Shown: in pieces, positions 43,837-55,241 of the stretch
Layout: every line of letters begins with the position of its first letter
Numbering within the stretch: the first letter of the stretch is position 1
Assembly: GCA_015501595.1 (NCBI GenBank)
Contig: JADNRX010000028.1
Span: forward strand, 186,001 to 250,000
Reading direction: 5' to 3'
Source: Hymenopellis radicata
Taxonomy: Eukaryota; Basidiomycota; Agaricomycetes; Agaricales; Physalacriaceae
DNA: 64,000 nucleotides
Position numbers and translations under genes: made by a program
The notes under the pieces: generated by a model
What the model saw: only the letters and a program-made list of their open reading frames with translations
What the model was told of the DNA's origin: nothing
The model's database searches: none

Positions 43837-44890
43837 TGAAGTCGTTCCGGATGATTGGAAGTCGCAAGTCGTGGGTTTTGATCAAAAGGGTCTTGAATTA
43901 CGTAACGAATCCAAACTTGTCAACGTACCGCCACATAGTAAGATGGCCTTGCGGAAACCAGTACTCGGTGGCTGCTATCGAGAAAACTTGGAACGCCAAG
44001 AAGATGAAATCGTCTGCAGAGTCTGCTCTACTTTCGTTATCAAGGACGGCAATCTTAGTAAATAGCGGTCAAAGCGACGCGCTTGACCTAGTTGTCCACG
44101 CCGAGCTCTCCGGAGCAATTTACCCATTGTGTTCCGAATGGAGAATGAAATTCCCCCGTAAGTCATCTTGTCCACACTCTCCAGCCATTGTACCACCATA
44201 CTTACTTATCAAATACAGACAGATACTATTATACAGCGCTGACGAACTCATCGTGGACCTGAAAAGGCGACGCGGAGGCCGCGTTGTCGTCCAACTTCGG
44301 GCATTCATCCGTGGTCAACGACGGCGCATTATTTGCTTGCCGAAGTCTAGAATTTCACGCCGACGTCCCTCACTCTTTTGCGGGTTCTCGAAGATTGTTC
44401 TGTGAGTTGATCTGTCCACACTGTCCACCTATTGTACCTAAATATTTGCCGAATCTACCCAGATACCATTGTCCGGCACTGGTCAAAGCACAAAGGTCGT
44501 ATGTCCTCCCCCGACTATGGGGTTGTATACAGCGGTGTCTACGAGCTAGTGTACTCGCATTACCAGACTCCCTTCACTCTGTTTCAAATCATCGTCTTCT
44601 CCTGCCGGTTTTACTCTCAAACTCCGTTACTTGCCCCCGACGAATTTGGCGTCACCCACGTTGTCGCAGAGTTTCTTATAATCCTGAAAATATTCTATCT
44701 CGTGGCACTACAAGTTATGGGCGAGGTCACGCTCAGCAATGCGGCACAGTGAGTCTCATACGTTCCTGAGTAACCGTTTATTCGAGACTAATCATTGTGT
44801 AGACTTTACATCTCCGCCCTCACCACTTTCTCCGAATACCAGCATATCAAGCAGAATCTGACGAACACAGTCATTTCACCACACACGGGA
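43743..44890 (+). CDS. unknown multi-exon gene with an internal duplication
   Basis: Coding-like blocks: 43766-44065 (FNEVVPDDWKSQVVGFDQKG), about 44432-44752 (DTIVRHWSKHKGRMSSPDYG, LFQIIVFSCRFYSQTPLLAP, FLIILKIFYLVALQVMGEVT) and, after an intron, about 44805-44926 (LYISALTTFSEYQHIKQNLT, ending GHAEWE). The middle block is hydrophobic and may span a membrane. Two intron-exon junctions, about 44159-44230 and 44400-44470, are similar at DNA level (GTCCACACT..CATTGTACC.. then AGATAC), so part of the gene was tandemly duplicated. No family recognised; frames are not all continuous. Confidence 0.35.
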
Positions 44891-44913
44891 ACAACCGAAA
44901 TCGGACATGCCGA

Positions 44914-45528
44914 GTGGGAGTGATAGACATTGCCCATCTGACGGTGCTCATGCCATACGAGGGCGCCGCGGCGGACCTGCACGACATGCAGGCTACTATC
45001 GAAGCCCTTTTGCATTACATGCAATACACCTCCAGCATGGGAAATATACCGTTGAGCGAATTCCCTCATCACCCCCACGCAGTGCGTTCCCCACGCGGCT
45101 TTGACGTGCCACCATTGCGACTTGAGATCGGCCCTGTCGACACGGACCTCGTTTCGCTTTCTGTACCCTCGACAACATTCATGATACCAGACTTTCACGG
45201 CGACCTCCACCCATCGCCGCACTCGTTCTCCGCCGCGTTGTCCGCCTCTTTCGAGTGGATTCCTTCATGGAACCCTTCTGACGATCCAGTCATCGATTCC
45301 GGGCGACGAAGGACGAGGAACATCGCCCCAGGTTCTGCTCAGGCCGTCTACGACCTAGGCGGTACTGTATCCTCCAACCCCATGGGCTTGGTCAACCTGG
45401 TGCACGATTTTGGTCAGCTCACGCTCCATCAACCAACGCCCAAGCGCATCGTCAACGTTGAGCTGATCGAGCTCAAGGCTTCGGTGCAGGAAGACAGTGG
45501 CGTATCCTGGCCGTACCTATTCTGGTGA
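44914..45528 (+). CDS. hypothetical ORF, 204 codons
   Basis: An open frame beginning at GTG 44914 reads VGVIDIAHLTVLMPYEGAAA, FDVPPLRLEIGPVDTDLVSL, and ends SVQEDSGVSWPYLFW and stop. It overlaps the end of the preceding gene by a few bases in another frame, so it may be a 3' exon of a gene whose join is not visible. The overlapping minus frame (44806-45222) is Arg/Val-rich and is probably its shadow. Confidence 0.4.
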   Translation: MGVIDIAHLTVLMPYEGAAADLHDMQATIEALLHYMQYTSSMGNIPLSEFPHHPHAVRSPRGFDVPPLRLEIGPVDTDLVSLSVPSTTFMIPDFHGDLHPSPHSFSAALSASFEWIPSWNPSDDPVIDSGRRRTRNIAPGSAQAVYDLGGTVSSNPMGLVNLVHDFGQLTLHQPTPKRIVNVELIELKASVQEDSGVSWPYLFW

Positions 45529-45529
45529 C

Positions 45530-45875
45530 GTTGATGCGAAGCCGCCTCTAAGTGGCATCGGATTGAACATGGAAGCATTTCTCATTTACATTTCATTTGG
45601 GCTCTCAGTTCGTGTAAGAGCATGCATAGCACCCGCCAATAGTTGATTGTACTAGTATTCCAATTGGATCTTTCTTTCGCAGACGCAGCTTGGCCGCGCA
45701 AGTCCTATAGCCAAATCATCAAGACACTCTACTGATATTGTATATATCGATGCAAATTGTATGATGAGCGCAGTGGATATGAACAAAGCAAGAGGGGTAT
45801 AAATATGATGTGAAGCAATTTCAAGAGAGGTAAGGAGATGGAAAGAGTCCTTCGACAAATAGACAGACGACCCAC
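45530..45875. other. no recognised gene
   Basis: AT-rich spacer holding one chance minus frame (45652-45858); it contains 3' flanks of a plus gene and a minus gene, consistent with a convergent terminator region. Confidence 0.35.
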
Positions 45876-45879
45876 TTCA

Positions 45880-46790
45880 TCACAGCGGCTGTTCCTTCCT
45901 CACTGTCACTGCCGGCGACTCTGTCCTCAATGGCGATCCACCGGACTCTTCACCGCCTCTACCTTCACAACTGGCCTTGGCGCCAAATTCGCCCTCTTCA
46001 ATGAACGATCGCACGACGATTCCGGCAATGGTCTCTTCACCGCTGGCGAGGGCACGTGAAGGTTTGGAAGCGGGGCCTTCTTCCGCAGCGGTTGAAAGCC
46101 AAGGATGAGAAGCTGGTGTGGATGATTTGGTAGAGGCGATCGATGGAGAGCGAGATGAGGAAGACGAATATTCAATCAGAGTCGTGGGTGTGGGTGCATC
46201 GATGTCCGGGGTAAAGACGTCCAGGATTTGGGGTCGGTGCTGGGAGGTACATGGCACTTATCGGGATCGTACGTTTCGTCCGGACCCCATGTGAGGGAGT
46301 TTTGGTTCTTCAGTTTCTAAGAGTTGATGAGGAACGGCCAGAAAGGTAAGAGAAGGAAAGGCATACCTGGAAAAGGAAGCGACACATAAGTTTGTTCTGC
46401 TTTCCTTTCTGCCGCCATGCCTGAGCCCGTCATTAGGATAAAGAGAGGAATCGTAGGACTGACTTACATGAGTGATTACATAGAGCCCATCGTACCGATA
46501 CCTGTATTGTTGGTAAGTGAAGATCGAATAACGGGAAAACATTTGCAAGTGCGTACCCCTTCTCAGTTGCAAAACTCGAATTTCGCTCGCCATAACCGCG
46601 TATCACACGGATGGCCGACCTCTTCTTACAAACATTCTGCCAACAAGTTAGCGAGTGGGCCGGATTATCCACGAAGACTCACCATATGCATGAGATGAAA
46701 TTTCCCTTACACCACGCCTGGTCCTCATCCTGGATTTTAGACCGATCTTCGCGTCCACCTGTCGTTCGGGTATGAGTAAGAAACACAAAA
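45880..46790 (-). pseudogene. SRA/YDG-domain protein, probably damaged
   Basis: Minus-strand exons read GGREDRSKIQDEDQAWCKGN (about 46771-46690), NVCKKRSAIRVIRGYGERNS to TEKG (about 46640-46558), YRYDGLYVITH (46502-46469) and AWRQKGKQNKLMCRFLFQ (about 46420-46366), with ~46-56-nt GT..AG introns between. This is the second half of the SRA (YDG) domain, which in UHRF1 and related proteins flips out methylated cytosine. Downstream lie SLTWGPDETYDPDKCHVPPS (about 46310-46245) and, in another frame, an acidic/Ser-rich C-terminal ORF (46257-45880). The first exon does not join in frame with the next, and the tail is split over two frames, so damage is likely. Confidence 0.65.
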
Positions 46791-46919
46791 TAAAAACATC
46801 TGCAACTACGCACCTTAGATACTGCGTCGCAATCGCCGCCGCCGAATCAGCGTATGAATGCCAGAAAGCAGAGACGACGTACAGATACGTCCCTTCATGT
46901 CATCTTTGTATCGTCAGAC

Positions 46920-47271
46920 CTAGCGCATGCCCAAATCCGGCACACATCCATTCTCCCGCAAATAATGAAGAATATCCCTTGCATCCACCTTGATCGCGAC
47001 CTTGAGCAGCTGCGGATACTCGCTACGGCGCACCCTATCCGGAATCCTCTGCCTCTTCGAAGAAGACCCCTGCTGCGGCTCAATGAGCATGCGCACAAGT
47101 TTGGGATCCGTCTTGCGAATGGCGACAACCATCGCTATAGCGTCCTTCGCGGTGGGGGTTCGCACCCATTTTGAGGAGGTAACGCACGAGGGGAATGAAC
47201 GAAGCGTGCACGGCCATCGTGAGTGCGAATCCTTTGTGGGCGTCGACGTTGAGAGGGGGTATGGCTGGCAT
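46920..47271 (-). pseudogene. ankyrin-repeat protein fragment with a one-base frameshift
   Basis: The reading ALTMAVHASFIPLVRYLLKM then GANP, a frame change at a run of five C (about 47163), and TAKDAIAMVVAIRKTDPKLV, SEYPQLLKVAIKVDARDILH, YLRENGCVPDLGMR fits ankyrin repeats (A..A.......V..LL..GA). Removing one base from the C run restores one frame. More coding-like DNA (FRAQYITRRIILNPSRLTAQ) extends to about 47450. Ankyrin repeats mediate protein-protein contacts. It may be a pseudogene or an intact gene with a sequencing error in the homopolymer. Confidence 0.6.
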
Positions 47272-47479
47272 GGTCTATACGATGTCGACTGGGGGTGTGC
47301 AAAGGCGGTATCGGAGGACCTTGGAATATAGATTGGGCGGTCAGTCGAGAGGGGTTCAGGATGATTCTCCGAGTTATGTATTGCGCGCGGAAGGAGTTTG
47401 GGGTGGAGTCGAATACGTTTTTGAGATGGCGGGCGTGTTCGGATAAGGCGAGTAGTTACAATGTTAGGGATGTCGCATA

Positions 47480-48880
47480 AGAGCTATCAAGGCGGTCGGC
47501 TAAAGCCTTGAAGGGAAATATGCACGCACCTCTACCGACGAATCCTGCAATCCCAAGGACATTTAGATGTCTCTGTCCCGTGTCGGAATTTAGACTCTGT
47601 CCTGTGTCGGATCCAACTTTGCAGGCTGCCGTCGCGGTTGATGCTGGATTCCCAGAACAAAATCCCTGCGAGGACGCGTCAATAAGTATTTACTGCAGAA
47701 AAAGCGTGCCTACTCTTTTTCCGTCCTGACCATTAACCGACTTTCTTCCTATCAATTGCGAAAGGACCAGGTTGGGAACAGGTTGCGTGAGATTTTCTAA
47801 GCGACTTGCAGCGCCGAGGAGAGAGACCTTAAAGAACGACTATCGCATGTCGAGTAATAATCGTAAGTGCACCAGTAGTTCGTGACAGTAGCATGGAAAG
47901 AGGTGTGCTCATATTGGCGCACGGTCTCGTCGGCCCGTGATCCCGATCTGGGCAAGCATCGACCCGATCATTTAGCAGGTAGCGTTTTCTTCCCGCCGTC
48001 ATCATGGCTGGCGTACGGACACTTCAGGCGTTCAACCGAAAGGATTCACGCTTTCGAAACCTGTACGTCTCTACCAATAGTCCTGTGGGTCAACAAGAGC
48101 CTTACTTTTCATTTTCATGCCTACAGGGCCCCTTCATTCTGGTCTACCCGACATCGTAATCGACGCATCGGCGCCCAATTGCAGGGCTTGGCTGTCGGGA
48201 GTACATGGGCGATGCTGGGATGGCGTCGCTTTGTTGGCGCGATGTCCTGCGGAAGAGATTAGGTGCGCTTCCCAGTGTCGCGCTTTGCCCTTCTAATCTT
48301 GCATACAGCACTTCTCTGGCGCTGCGAGCCACGTCTTACTAGCGCCATTTGTTCCGCTCGCCGCCCTGTCCTGCCGTTACCACTGTGAATATCACTGCGA
48401 ATATCACCCCATAACCCTCTGATTCGGTTCCCCACTCTGTCGCATTTCTTCCTTTTGTCAGTGAGAACCCGGACCACCACCACAGCAAGCGTCACGACGA
48501 CCACAAAGACGGCCAAGCCGACAATGTCGACGATGACAGCTAGCATTCTGACGACGTTGCTACGGAGCCTCGACGCGGACAACATTTGCAGTGACTACAT
48601 GACGAGCAATAGCTTTCCCGCTCAGAGGTAGTGCCCTCAGCTTCACCTACGAGCCCGCATGACGACACCAGCAACCGCGACCAATGCCATCACCGGAGGG
48701 CTGCACGACAGCCACTGCGAGCGAAACCATCATGGGACAACGACGTGGTCTGCCTGCCTGAACGTCGGGTTTCAGGAATGCGTACGGTGCGCCTATTTCT
48801 TCTTGTCCCCATCTTATCATCACTGACCTTCAGCGCAGTTAGCAGTTATCTGCCCACCCTCGCCGCCCCCGTGCAAATAG
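47480..48880. other. no recognised gene
   Basis: Weak frames only. The minus frame 48259-48585 has a hydrophobic stretch (MLAVIVDIVGLAVFVVVVTL), but the same bases on the plus strand read Thr-rich repeats (TTTTASVTTTTKTAKPTMST), so one is a shadow of the other and neither can be confirmed. Confidence 0.3.
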
Positions 48881-48884
48881 CACC

Positions 48885-49161
48885 CTAGTTTAGCGTTAAG
48901 CATTGGACTTTCTTCGCCTGCTTTGGGTTTATCGTTCTTCTTCTTGACGACGCGCCTCCGTTTAGATGTCTTGTAATACCCTTTTCTTTCGAATAGACTT
49001 GCGAGTTTACCTTTTCGCTGCGACCTCTCATCAAGGACATGTGAAGCCGAAGGAAAAGTGAGGCGTTTTCCAAACGCTGCTGCCGAAAGCTTTTCGATCA
49101 AGCTGAGGACATAACTTGTGTCGAGATTGGAAGCGAGCCAAACAGAAAACGTCGCCGTCAC
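48885..49161 (-). CDS. hypothetical basic ORF
   Basis: The frame reads MTATFSVWLASNLDTSYVLS, FGKRLTFPSASHVLDERSQR and a Lys/Arg-rich segment (SKRRRVVKKKNDKPK) that could be a nuclear-localisation signal. No domain recognised; it may be one exon. Confidence 0.3.
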
Positions 49162-49229
49162 CTGTCGTTAACAAATGTAAGCTTCACGACGTCGTGCAAT
49201 GAAACATCGTCCGTCTTCAAGTAGCAGTT

Positions 49230-50010
49230 TTAATGTTTAACAAGAGCCATGAACGGTGTTCGGGCAGATGCCGGCCAAGTATCTCACGGTTGGTTTTTCT
49301 ACATCCCTCATCTGGAAATGGTCTAAGCTTTCATAGGTCTGATGATTGCCATGGAGGAATCGTTCTCTGGGTCCGTGTTATGCCATACATGCGTGCATTT
49401 TGCCTTGAAGACGACCAGCACGATACATGTTCTCTGTGTCTCGTCGGAACTCGCAGAACCTAAAGCACAGGTCTTTTCTGTCAGCTTATCTGCAAATTCA
49501 CTCCCGTCTAGATATTGTCTTTCTGCTTATGGGAATCTATACGTTCTGCAGCCTGAACTGTCAAGGTGCTAGAAGAACCGATGCCTACACCGGTGAACTA
49601 CGCGTTCACGCTGATAGAGTTAATAGGGATCTTATCTCCACGTTCTTACCGACGAACCTCGAGAACAACGCTAATGCTTTCGAAGTCGAGGTATGCGCAA
49701 CACATACGGCCTCTGGATGCGCTCGAAGGTACGATAGCGGTATAGGAACTCGCCTAATGTCCAACGGTATCTCTCATGCTGCGTCTTGAGCCGCATGGCC
49801 ACGTACAGGTTTCGAATATGGTTCTACGGTGGCCACCGTCCATGTAAGCTTTGCAAATCATCAGTTCCTTCCTGTCACCATCACATACAGGCTTACGTTA
49901 TTTTCAGGTCAAGACATGAATACTATCCGACGCGAATTCATAGATATTCGCCAGACGTTCCAGGGCCGCTACGTACACATGTACGGATTCTGTGATCGGC
50001 CTAGGTTCTA
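49230..50010 (+). CDS. hypothetical coding-like blocks
   Basis: Two plus-strand blocks look protein-like: about 49529-49690 (ELRVHADRVNRDLISTFLPT) and 49829-50011 (FANHQFLPVTITYRLTLFSG, then REFIDIRQTFQGRYVHMYGF, stop). They cannot be joined with certainty. Family unknown. Confidence 0.25.
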
Positions 50011-50128
50011 GTGAGTTCAATCTGGTCTCCCACTTCGACGTACTCACGAGATAGCGACGATATTGTGACCGCTGCATGAGACGCCGGCATTGGCGTCCAT
50101 ACTCTTATCTGGCTACTCTGAGCTCGTC

Positions 50129-50640
50129 TCATACGATGAGTCGATGCTCAACGCCAAGAAGCAGGCCATGGGCGCTGCAAAGAGGCAATTGATTGGTAAA
50201 AATGCGGACTTCATCGGGGAATGAACTTGTCATTTGCTGCGTGCGACGAGCAATGACCTCAGCACTAGGACCACCAGCTATGAATTCACCGTCGACGGAG
50301 CACTCGGGAAGAGGATGGTCGTTGTAGTCCCAAGAGCCTATCACCTTGATAGCTGAACCTAAAATCCCGGCAAATGGTTATCCTCTATTCGTGTTCAGAC
50401 GAATTCGCACCTCTAAAATTGAACGAAAACTGATCCCCTTCGAAGAAAGTCATCGCTTGGGAGCCGCCATACACAGGAACACCGTATCCATCCTCAAAGG
50501 GGCCAACTGTTGTCCAGTTCTCCCCTGTATAAAGTACCCGGGGGTCAGTGTTGTCTATAACAACCGTTCAGTGAGGAAAGGATGGATGCCTAAAGCGACG
50601 CGTAAAAAGGAAACCAGGAAAGGGAGGAGGCGAAACACAT
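50129..50640 (-). CDS. secreted or membrane protein of a basidiomycete family
   Basis: A hydrophobic leader-like stretch (FRLLPFLVSFLRVALGIHPF, about 50640-50570) precedes VVIDNTDPRVLYTGENWTTV and VYGGSQAMTFFEGDQFSFNF; a 51-nt intron (50410-50360 region) leads in phase to GSAIKVIGSWDYNDHPLPEC and SVDGEFIAGGPSAEVIARRT. The pattern IDNTDPR..Y.G.W, FxFxGxxI.V.G, and .VDGE is typical of uncharacterised basidiomycete proteins with a jelly-roll-like extracellular part and often a C-terminal membrane anchor. Between leader and VVIDN the frame is off by one, so the gene may be damaged or the leader belongs to a separate exon. Confidence 0.45.
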
Positions 50641-50968
50641 CATCGAAAACTTGTGACTATATGCCGCCTTAGCATGTGGTGGTATATACAGTCGGGAATC
50701 AGATCTAGAATCGAACAGCGGAACAGTGGGGTTGACTTTCCACATACGTTGGACAACTTCTGGTTGGATAAGTAATTGCCCCGTCGCCGGCTTTCGAACA
50801 GGAAGGAAAAAATGAAGCTGGGGGCCTTTCGAGTACTCCAGGTTTTCTACACAGTTGTACAGTCAATGCAAAGGTAAATCCACTCACTGCGCTGGAGAAC
50901 CCCATCAGGCTTGGCTGATCTAGAAGAAATTCCAGGGAAGAGAAGATGCATAACCGGTTGACGTTTGA

Positions 50969-51295
50969 ATGGGCTTAACTGGACCCACAGCTCTCGAAGT
51001 CTTGGACATGAAACACCGAATACAAACGTCTGGAATGTTCGCGGACATTTACAGAAATGCCAGCTTTCTTCGGTACCTGTGGGAGGAACGAGCAGACTCG
51101 CACGCCAGAAGTATTCGCATGCGATTACACAGTGAAGTAGAGTGGGCGAAGAAAAGAACCCTCATCAGAAGCGCCCGCCTGACCCTAACGAGCGACTCCG
51201 GGCTGCGTTCAGAAAGTAGTGGTGGCGACGGGTCATTGCCTCCGGTGGTGGTCCGTGGATGTACGGACAATTATACGGCAAACCTAGAACATTAA
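50969..51295 (+). CDS. hypothetical ORF
   Basis: A 108-codon ATG frame reads MGLTGPTALEVLDMKHRIQT and ARSIRMRLHSEVEWAKKRTL. The minus strand is also open here. No family recognised. Confidence 0.2.
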   Translation: MGLTGPTALEVLDMKHRIQTSGMFADIYRNASFLRYLWEERADSHARSIRMRLHSEVEWAKKRTLIRSARLTLTSDSGLRSESSGGDGSLPPVVVRGCTDNYTANLEH

Positions 51296-51506
51296 TCCGA
51301 TATCGTACCTTTTCCCGCGCAAGAAGGAGGTGTAAACAGCTAGTTCAACGCAGGTCTAGGTTCAAACTGACGATACAGAGAAGCCCGGATGCCCACAATG
51401 TTTGGCATTTGACGCGCCGAAACCTGCTCCGAAAGGGAGGCTCATCACGTCACGGTCCCACGTATTGCTGAGGCATCTGGACGAACGCCAGTGATATAAC
51501 ACACAT

Positions 51507-51917
51507 CTAGGTGGTCGGAACGCTGTAACTCGACGTGGCAAGTTCGCCATTCGCGTCCTGATTCGTAATGGAGGCGACCTCAGGCTCCCGGGAAGACCTG
51601 CATTCTCCCAAAAGAAAGAACAACCAAATTTCAGAGTTTTCATTGGAAAAAGACCACCTGAAATATCGGTGCGAGGATAGCAGGTGATGACGAGTCATGA
51701 TCAAGAAAGAGGACACGTTGATTGATCCTTTTTGGGCGTGATCGTTGATCAATAATCTGATTTCTTCTTCAACATCCACCTCGATTGTCTTCGACAGATT
51801 GCCCGCTGAGTCGCTGGTCTTATTCATCATCTCCTTTTGCCCACCTTTTTCTCTGGTGAGGCCACGGTCGACGTACTCGCGCTTACTGCTGGCAGGAAAG
51901 CTGACAAGTACAATCAT
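51507..51917 (-). CDS. hypothetical ORF, 136 codons
   Basis: The frame starts MIVLVSFPASSKREYVDRGL and includes NLSKTIEVDVEEEIRLLIND. The charged segment looks coding, but nothing identifies a family. 3' end may be spliced. Confidence 0.25.
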   Translation of the reverse strand: MIVLVSFPASSKREYVDRGLTREKGGQKEMMNKTSDSAGNLSKTIEVDVEEEIRLLINDHAQKGSINVSSFLIMTRHHLLSSHRYFRWSFSNENSEIWLFFLLGECRSSREPEVASITNQDANGELATSSYSVPTT

Positions 51918-51999
51918 TGCGACTTACAAGACGTTTTCCGACGCTCTCGAGGACATGATCTACGATGAACGAGCGCGCGCCATCTGAGGAACCTTGAAT

Positions 52000-52895
52000 T
52001 CGTGGACAGCTGGAGCGAGGGACCACGCTCACGGTGATTCGCGGTAGCCTTTTATGACTGGTGGAGTTCTAACCAGCGTTGCGCGATACTGTCGACGGCA
52101 GTCTATGCCGCCAGCACATTAACGCTGTCTGGTCTTCGGATCATCACGGATTAGCCTCCCGTAATTGGGAAACATGACATGCTTCAATTCACTGGCTGAT
52201 ATTCGCTGGAACTCGCTGTGGCATAACCGCGGCGGTTTACGAGTTCAAGAAGTCAGTGTGAAAACTGTGCTCACTCGGATTATTAGCCTTGTGTAAACGT
52301 GAACGTTTAAACCCGATTCAGGTCTGCGCGCTAGAACGACTGTATGCCGGACTCAGTGGGGATGATCAAGTGGTTGGGCTTTTAGAAGTATGTCTATCGT
52401 TCTGTTCCGTCTGGCTTTTGGGGCTGACGCAGAGTTAGAACGCGTATCGTAGACGGCAATCGCCTTGTGTCCTCCTAGTTGTTCACCTTCCCCAATAAAC
52501 GCCATCTCTCAACGATCCGTTTAGTGCCCGGACAACCCCACAGACCAACTTGTTTCCTTCTCCAAACCCTCCATTCGCTGTATTTGTCAACGTCAATCCA
52601 CCATCCATCATGTTTGAGGCAGCGTCGAGTAACAAACGCGCGTGTTGCTGCCCTGAGTCTCGTTAGAACTGCCTCCTATGCCATCGACCACCCCCATTCA
52701 GAAATAAAACGAATATGCCCCTCCCTCCTACTCTACTGGCGCGGATCTCCTCCATGCATAACCATCGGCATAGGAAACACGAGTCGTCGTTGGACAACCA
52801 TGACACAGGATACACCGCAAACACGGTGGCTTTTGATGGACCGCAGCTGTATTCGATAACGCAGTGGCAGCCAGTGTCATGCCGTCTCCTGCCGC
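52000..52895. other. no recognised gene
   Basis: No confident coding region. A plus reading about 52715-52900 (HKHESSLDNHDTGYTANTVA type, then FDGPQLYSITQWQP) leads into repeat locus 2 and may belong to the same decayed gene. Confidence 0.3.
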
Positions 52896-52896
52896 T

Positions 52897-53890
52897 TTAG
52901 ATGGCTAGGAATCCATTCGCGTCGTTCCCGGACCCGCGCAACACCTCGTTCCGGCCCACCACCTACCATCATCTGGGCGCATTTCCCTGTTCCATACGCC
53001 TCCGCATTTCCCTCTTTCAACAGCCTCTATTTCTGTCATCTTCCCGGCTCCTACTGTTGATTTTGTCCCAGACGATCATTACCGCCCCCTGCTATAACCT
53101 GTCCACTTTTCACGCCTCCTATCGGCTTATGGTGCTGATACATTGTTCAGGTACGTTATGTTGATTTACCTAGATTCTCGACTAATTCATTATCCTGAGC
53201 GGCGTAATACTACCTTGAATGCAGTAAACAGCGGCGCTTTCGCTGCTGTGCTCGCGCATGCGGGCTTTTTACTGACAGACGCCATTCCGACAATGGACAG
53301 TCCAAATTTCGTGTCGTCTCACTTAGACACTGGATCTTATGGGGCGTCGTCGTTATGCAGTCCGATTGACTCATCTACGGCTGCACTCACATCAAACCTT
53401 TCATGGACTCACGCTCATCAGTGCGGCCAGCCCAACGTTTAGGGCCTCTTTGGGACGAATTCATCTTGGTACGTCTCAGTTTCTCGTCCGTTCCCTACTA
53501 ACGACTTAATACAGTCTTCAGTGAATAGTTGCACTGCCGCCGACGATTTTAGTGATGGGGAACGAGGACTGAGCTGTTAGACGTAGTGTGACTTGTGGGA
53601 GGGAGGATCGCGAGATGGAAGACGCACGTTTTTCGTCCATGGGCTCGGACGCTCTGGTTGAAATGGGCTAAAGTTATGGCGCTTCTTCTCCCAAAAGGAC
53701 TACTGATTCACGACAGCTGAGAGAAGGCTATGTACTACTACAAACTCTGACAAGATAGTTTTACACTGCGGATGCGAGGCCATCATGAAGAAGATAAGGA
53801 ACTATATTGAAACCGGTCGTCCGCCCGACAGGATCTATAAGCCTGTAGTACAGAATGAGTTGAAATGAAACTATCAAAAGAGAAGTGCAC
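52897..53890 (+). repeat. dispersed repeat locus 2, with one segment inverted relative to locus 1
   Basis: The segment from 52903 (reading NPFASFPDPRNTSFRPTTYH) to about 53000 and the short block 53605-53655 align in direct orientation with 33641-33735 and 33895-33945. The block 53650-53890 (including CAGAATGAG and CACCGTGCTGTGATGAAAGC) is similar to the reverse complement of 33946-34215. The two loci are therefore related copies separated by an inversion. Confidence 0.6.
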
Positions 53891-53898
53891 ACCGTGCT

Positions 53899-55230
53899 GT
53901 GATGAAAGCGGCTATCTATCTGATATCGCGGCTTCTGAGGCGAGCCGTGCTTGGGCGCGAACGATCGCTACAGGATGCACCGGCGGTTTGGGAGGGCGAC
54001 TTTCGTCTGGTCAGGGCAAGTTCAAGCAGCAATAACCGTCCCATTCTGTCTAGCTTGAACATATTATACTACAAAGTTCATGGAGTAACGCAGTCGTCCT
54101 ATTTGAAAACCAAACGCTGCCCCACTCAATAATAATCCCGAAGTCCAGGTTCGTAATAGAAGTTGCTCTCCTTGTACGCGCACCCGCCCGGTATCATCCC
54201 CCACTGCATATCAATATCGCGCAGGATGGCGAGACCTCCGACGAGTCATAATCATCCTCGTAAGCATAAGCATTGTCTCCATAATCGCTGAATTAACCAG
54301 GTGTGATTACGCGGTCGGAGCCAGGCGTATTCGGGACCGTTGGAGGAGGCTACGACAGATGCGACATCAACGTGGAGAATAGAGAAGCACTGGTTTAGAT
54401 TGGGTTTAGATCGGGTAAAGCCGTAGACCACGTGTCGACTTTTCGTCCTACTTTCATCATTAGTTTCGTCGTAGCGTCCTCGTCTGGTCTTACCGACTAG
54501 CGAGGACTCTACAGTCTCAAGTAATTGATGTGTTTGACGTGGCCATGTCGAATTACTCCTTCAGGTTGAATCGGACATCCAAACAGCTGATGGTACGTGT
54601 TCCTTGAGGCTGCTTGCTCCTTTAACCGTATAACATCGTCACCAGGTACTCGCATTCATCTCTGAGAACGCTCATAATCTAACATGACGCGGTTTTTCGC
54701 GCTCCGACGCGCTTGCTTTGTGAGTTGCCCTTTTGGGACCGATTCCTTTCGCATTGGCACTCTGCTATAATATCACATAACCGAAACTGGCATCGTCGAC
54801 TACGCGGCGCTCTATGTTTTCCAGGTCATTTTGTCAGCGCGCTTTCTGCCACTCGTGGCGGAGACTCAACGTCACCCACGTACTTCTCAAGACACACAGC
54901 GGTATCATCCTGATGAATTTGTGCTAATCTTACAACTTGTTCCTTCCTTTTGCCTGACCATCTCACAAGATCACATCTCATCATACATACCTGGATGTTG
55001 CAGCTGGGAGAGTTTGTCTCAAGGCGCTACGCGAATCGCTGCTCGAACAGTAATCAATAGGTGGACAATGGACCCAGTCGACGACCCAGAACCAAATAAT
55101 GGTTATAAGAATCCAATTGTCCTTCTCCCACTTCCATCCCGTGCTGGTTCGAAATGCGCAACATCGTCTCTAGCATCGAGGCGAGTTTTCCTTCCATCCT
55201 ATGTTGGTCACCACTGACTCTGCTTGCAGT
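53899..55230. other. no recognised gene
   Basis: Short frames 53899-54132, 54713-54913 and 54831-55217 on the plus strand have no motif. On the minus strand about 54290-54130 reads SDYGDNAYAYEDDYDSS and, in another frame, DIDMQWGMIPGGCAYKESNF, which look like the damaged 3' end of a small gene. Confidence 0.25.
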
Positions 55231-55241
55231 ATCCTCTCTCC

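Noticed and set aside
44806..45222. Minus-strand ORF of 138 codons
   Set aside because: Overlaps a plus frame with better composition; Val/Arg-rich as expected for an antisense shadow.
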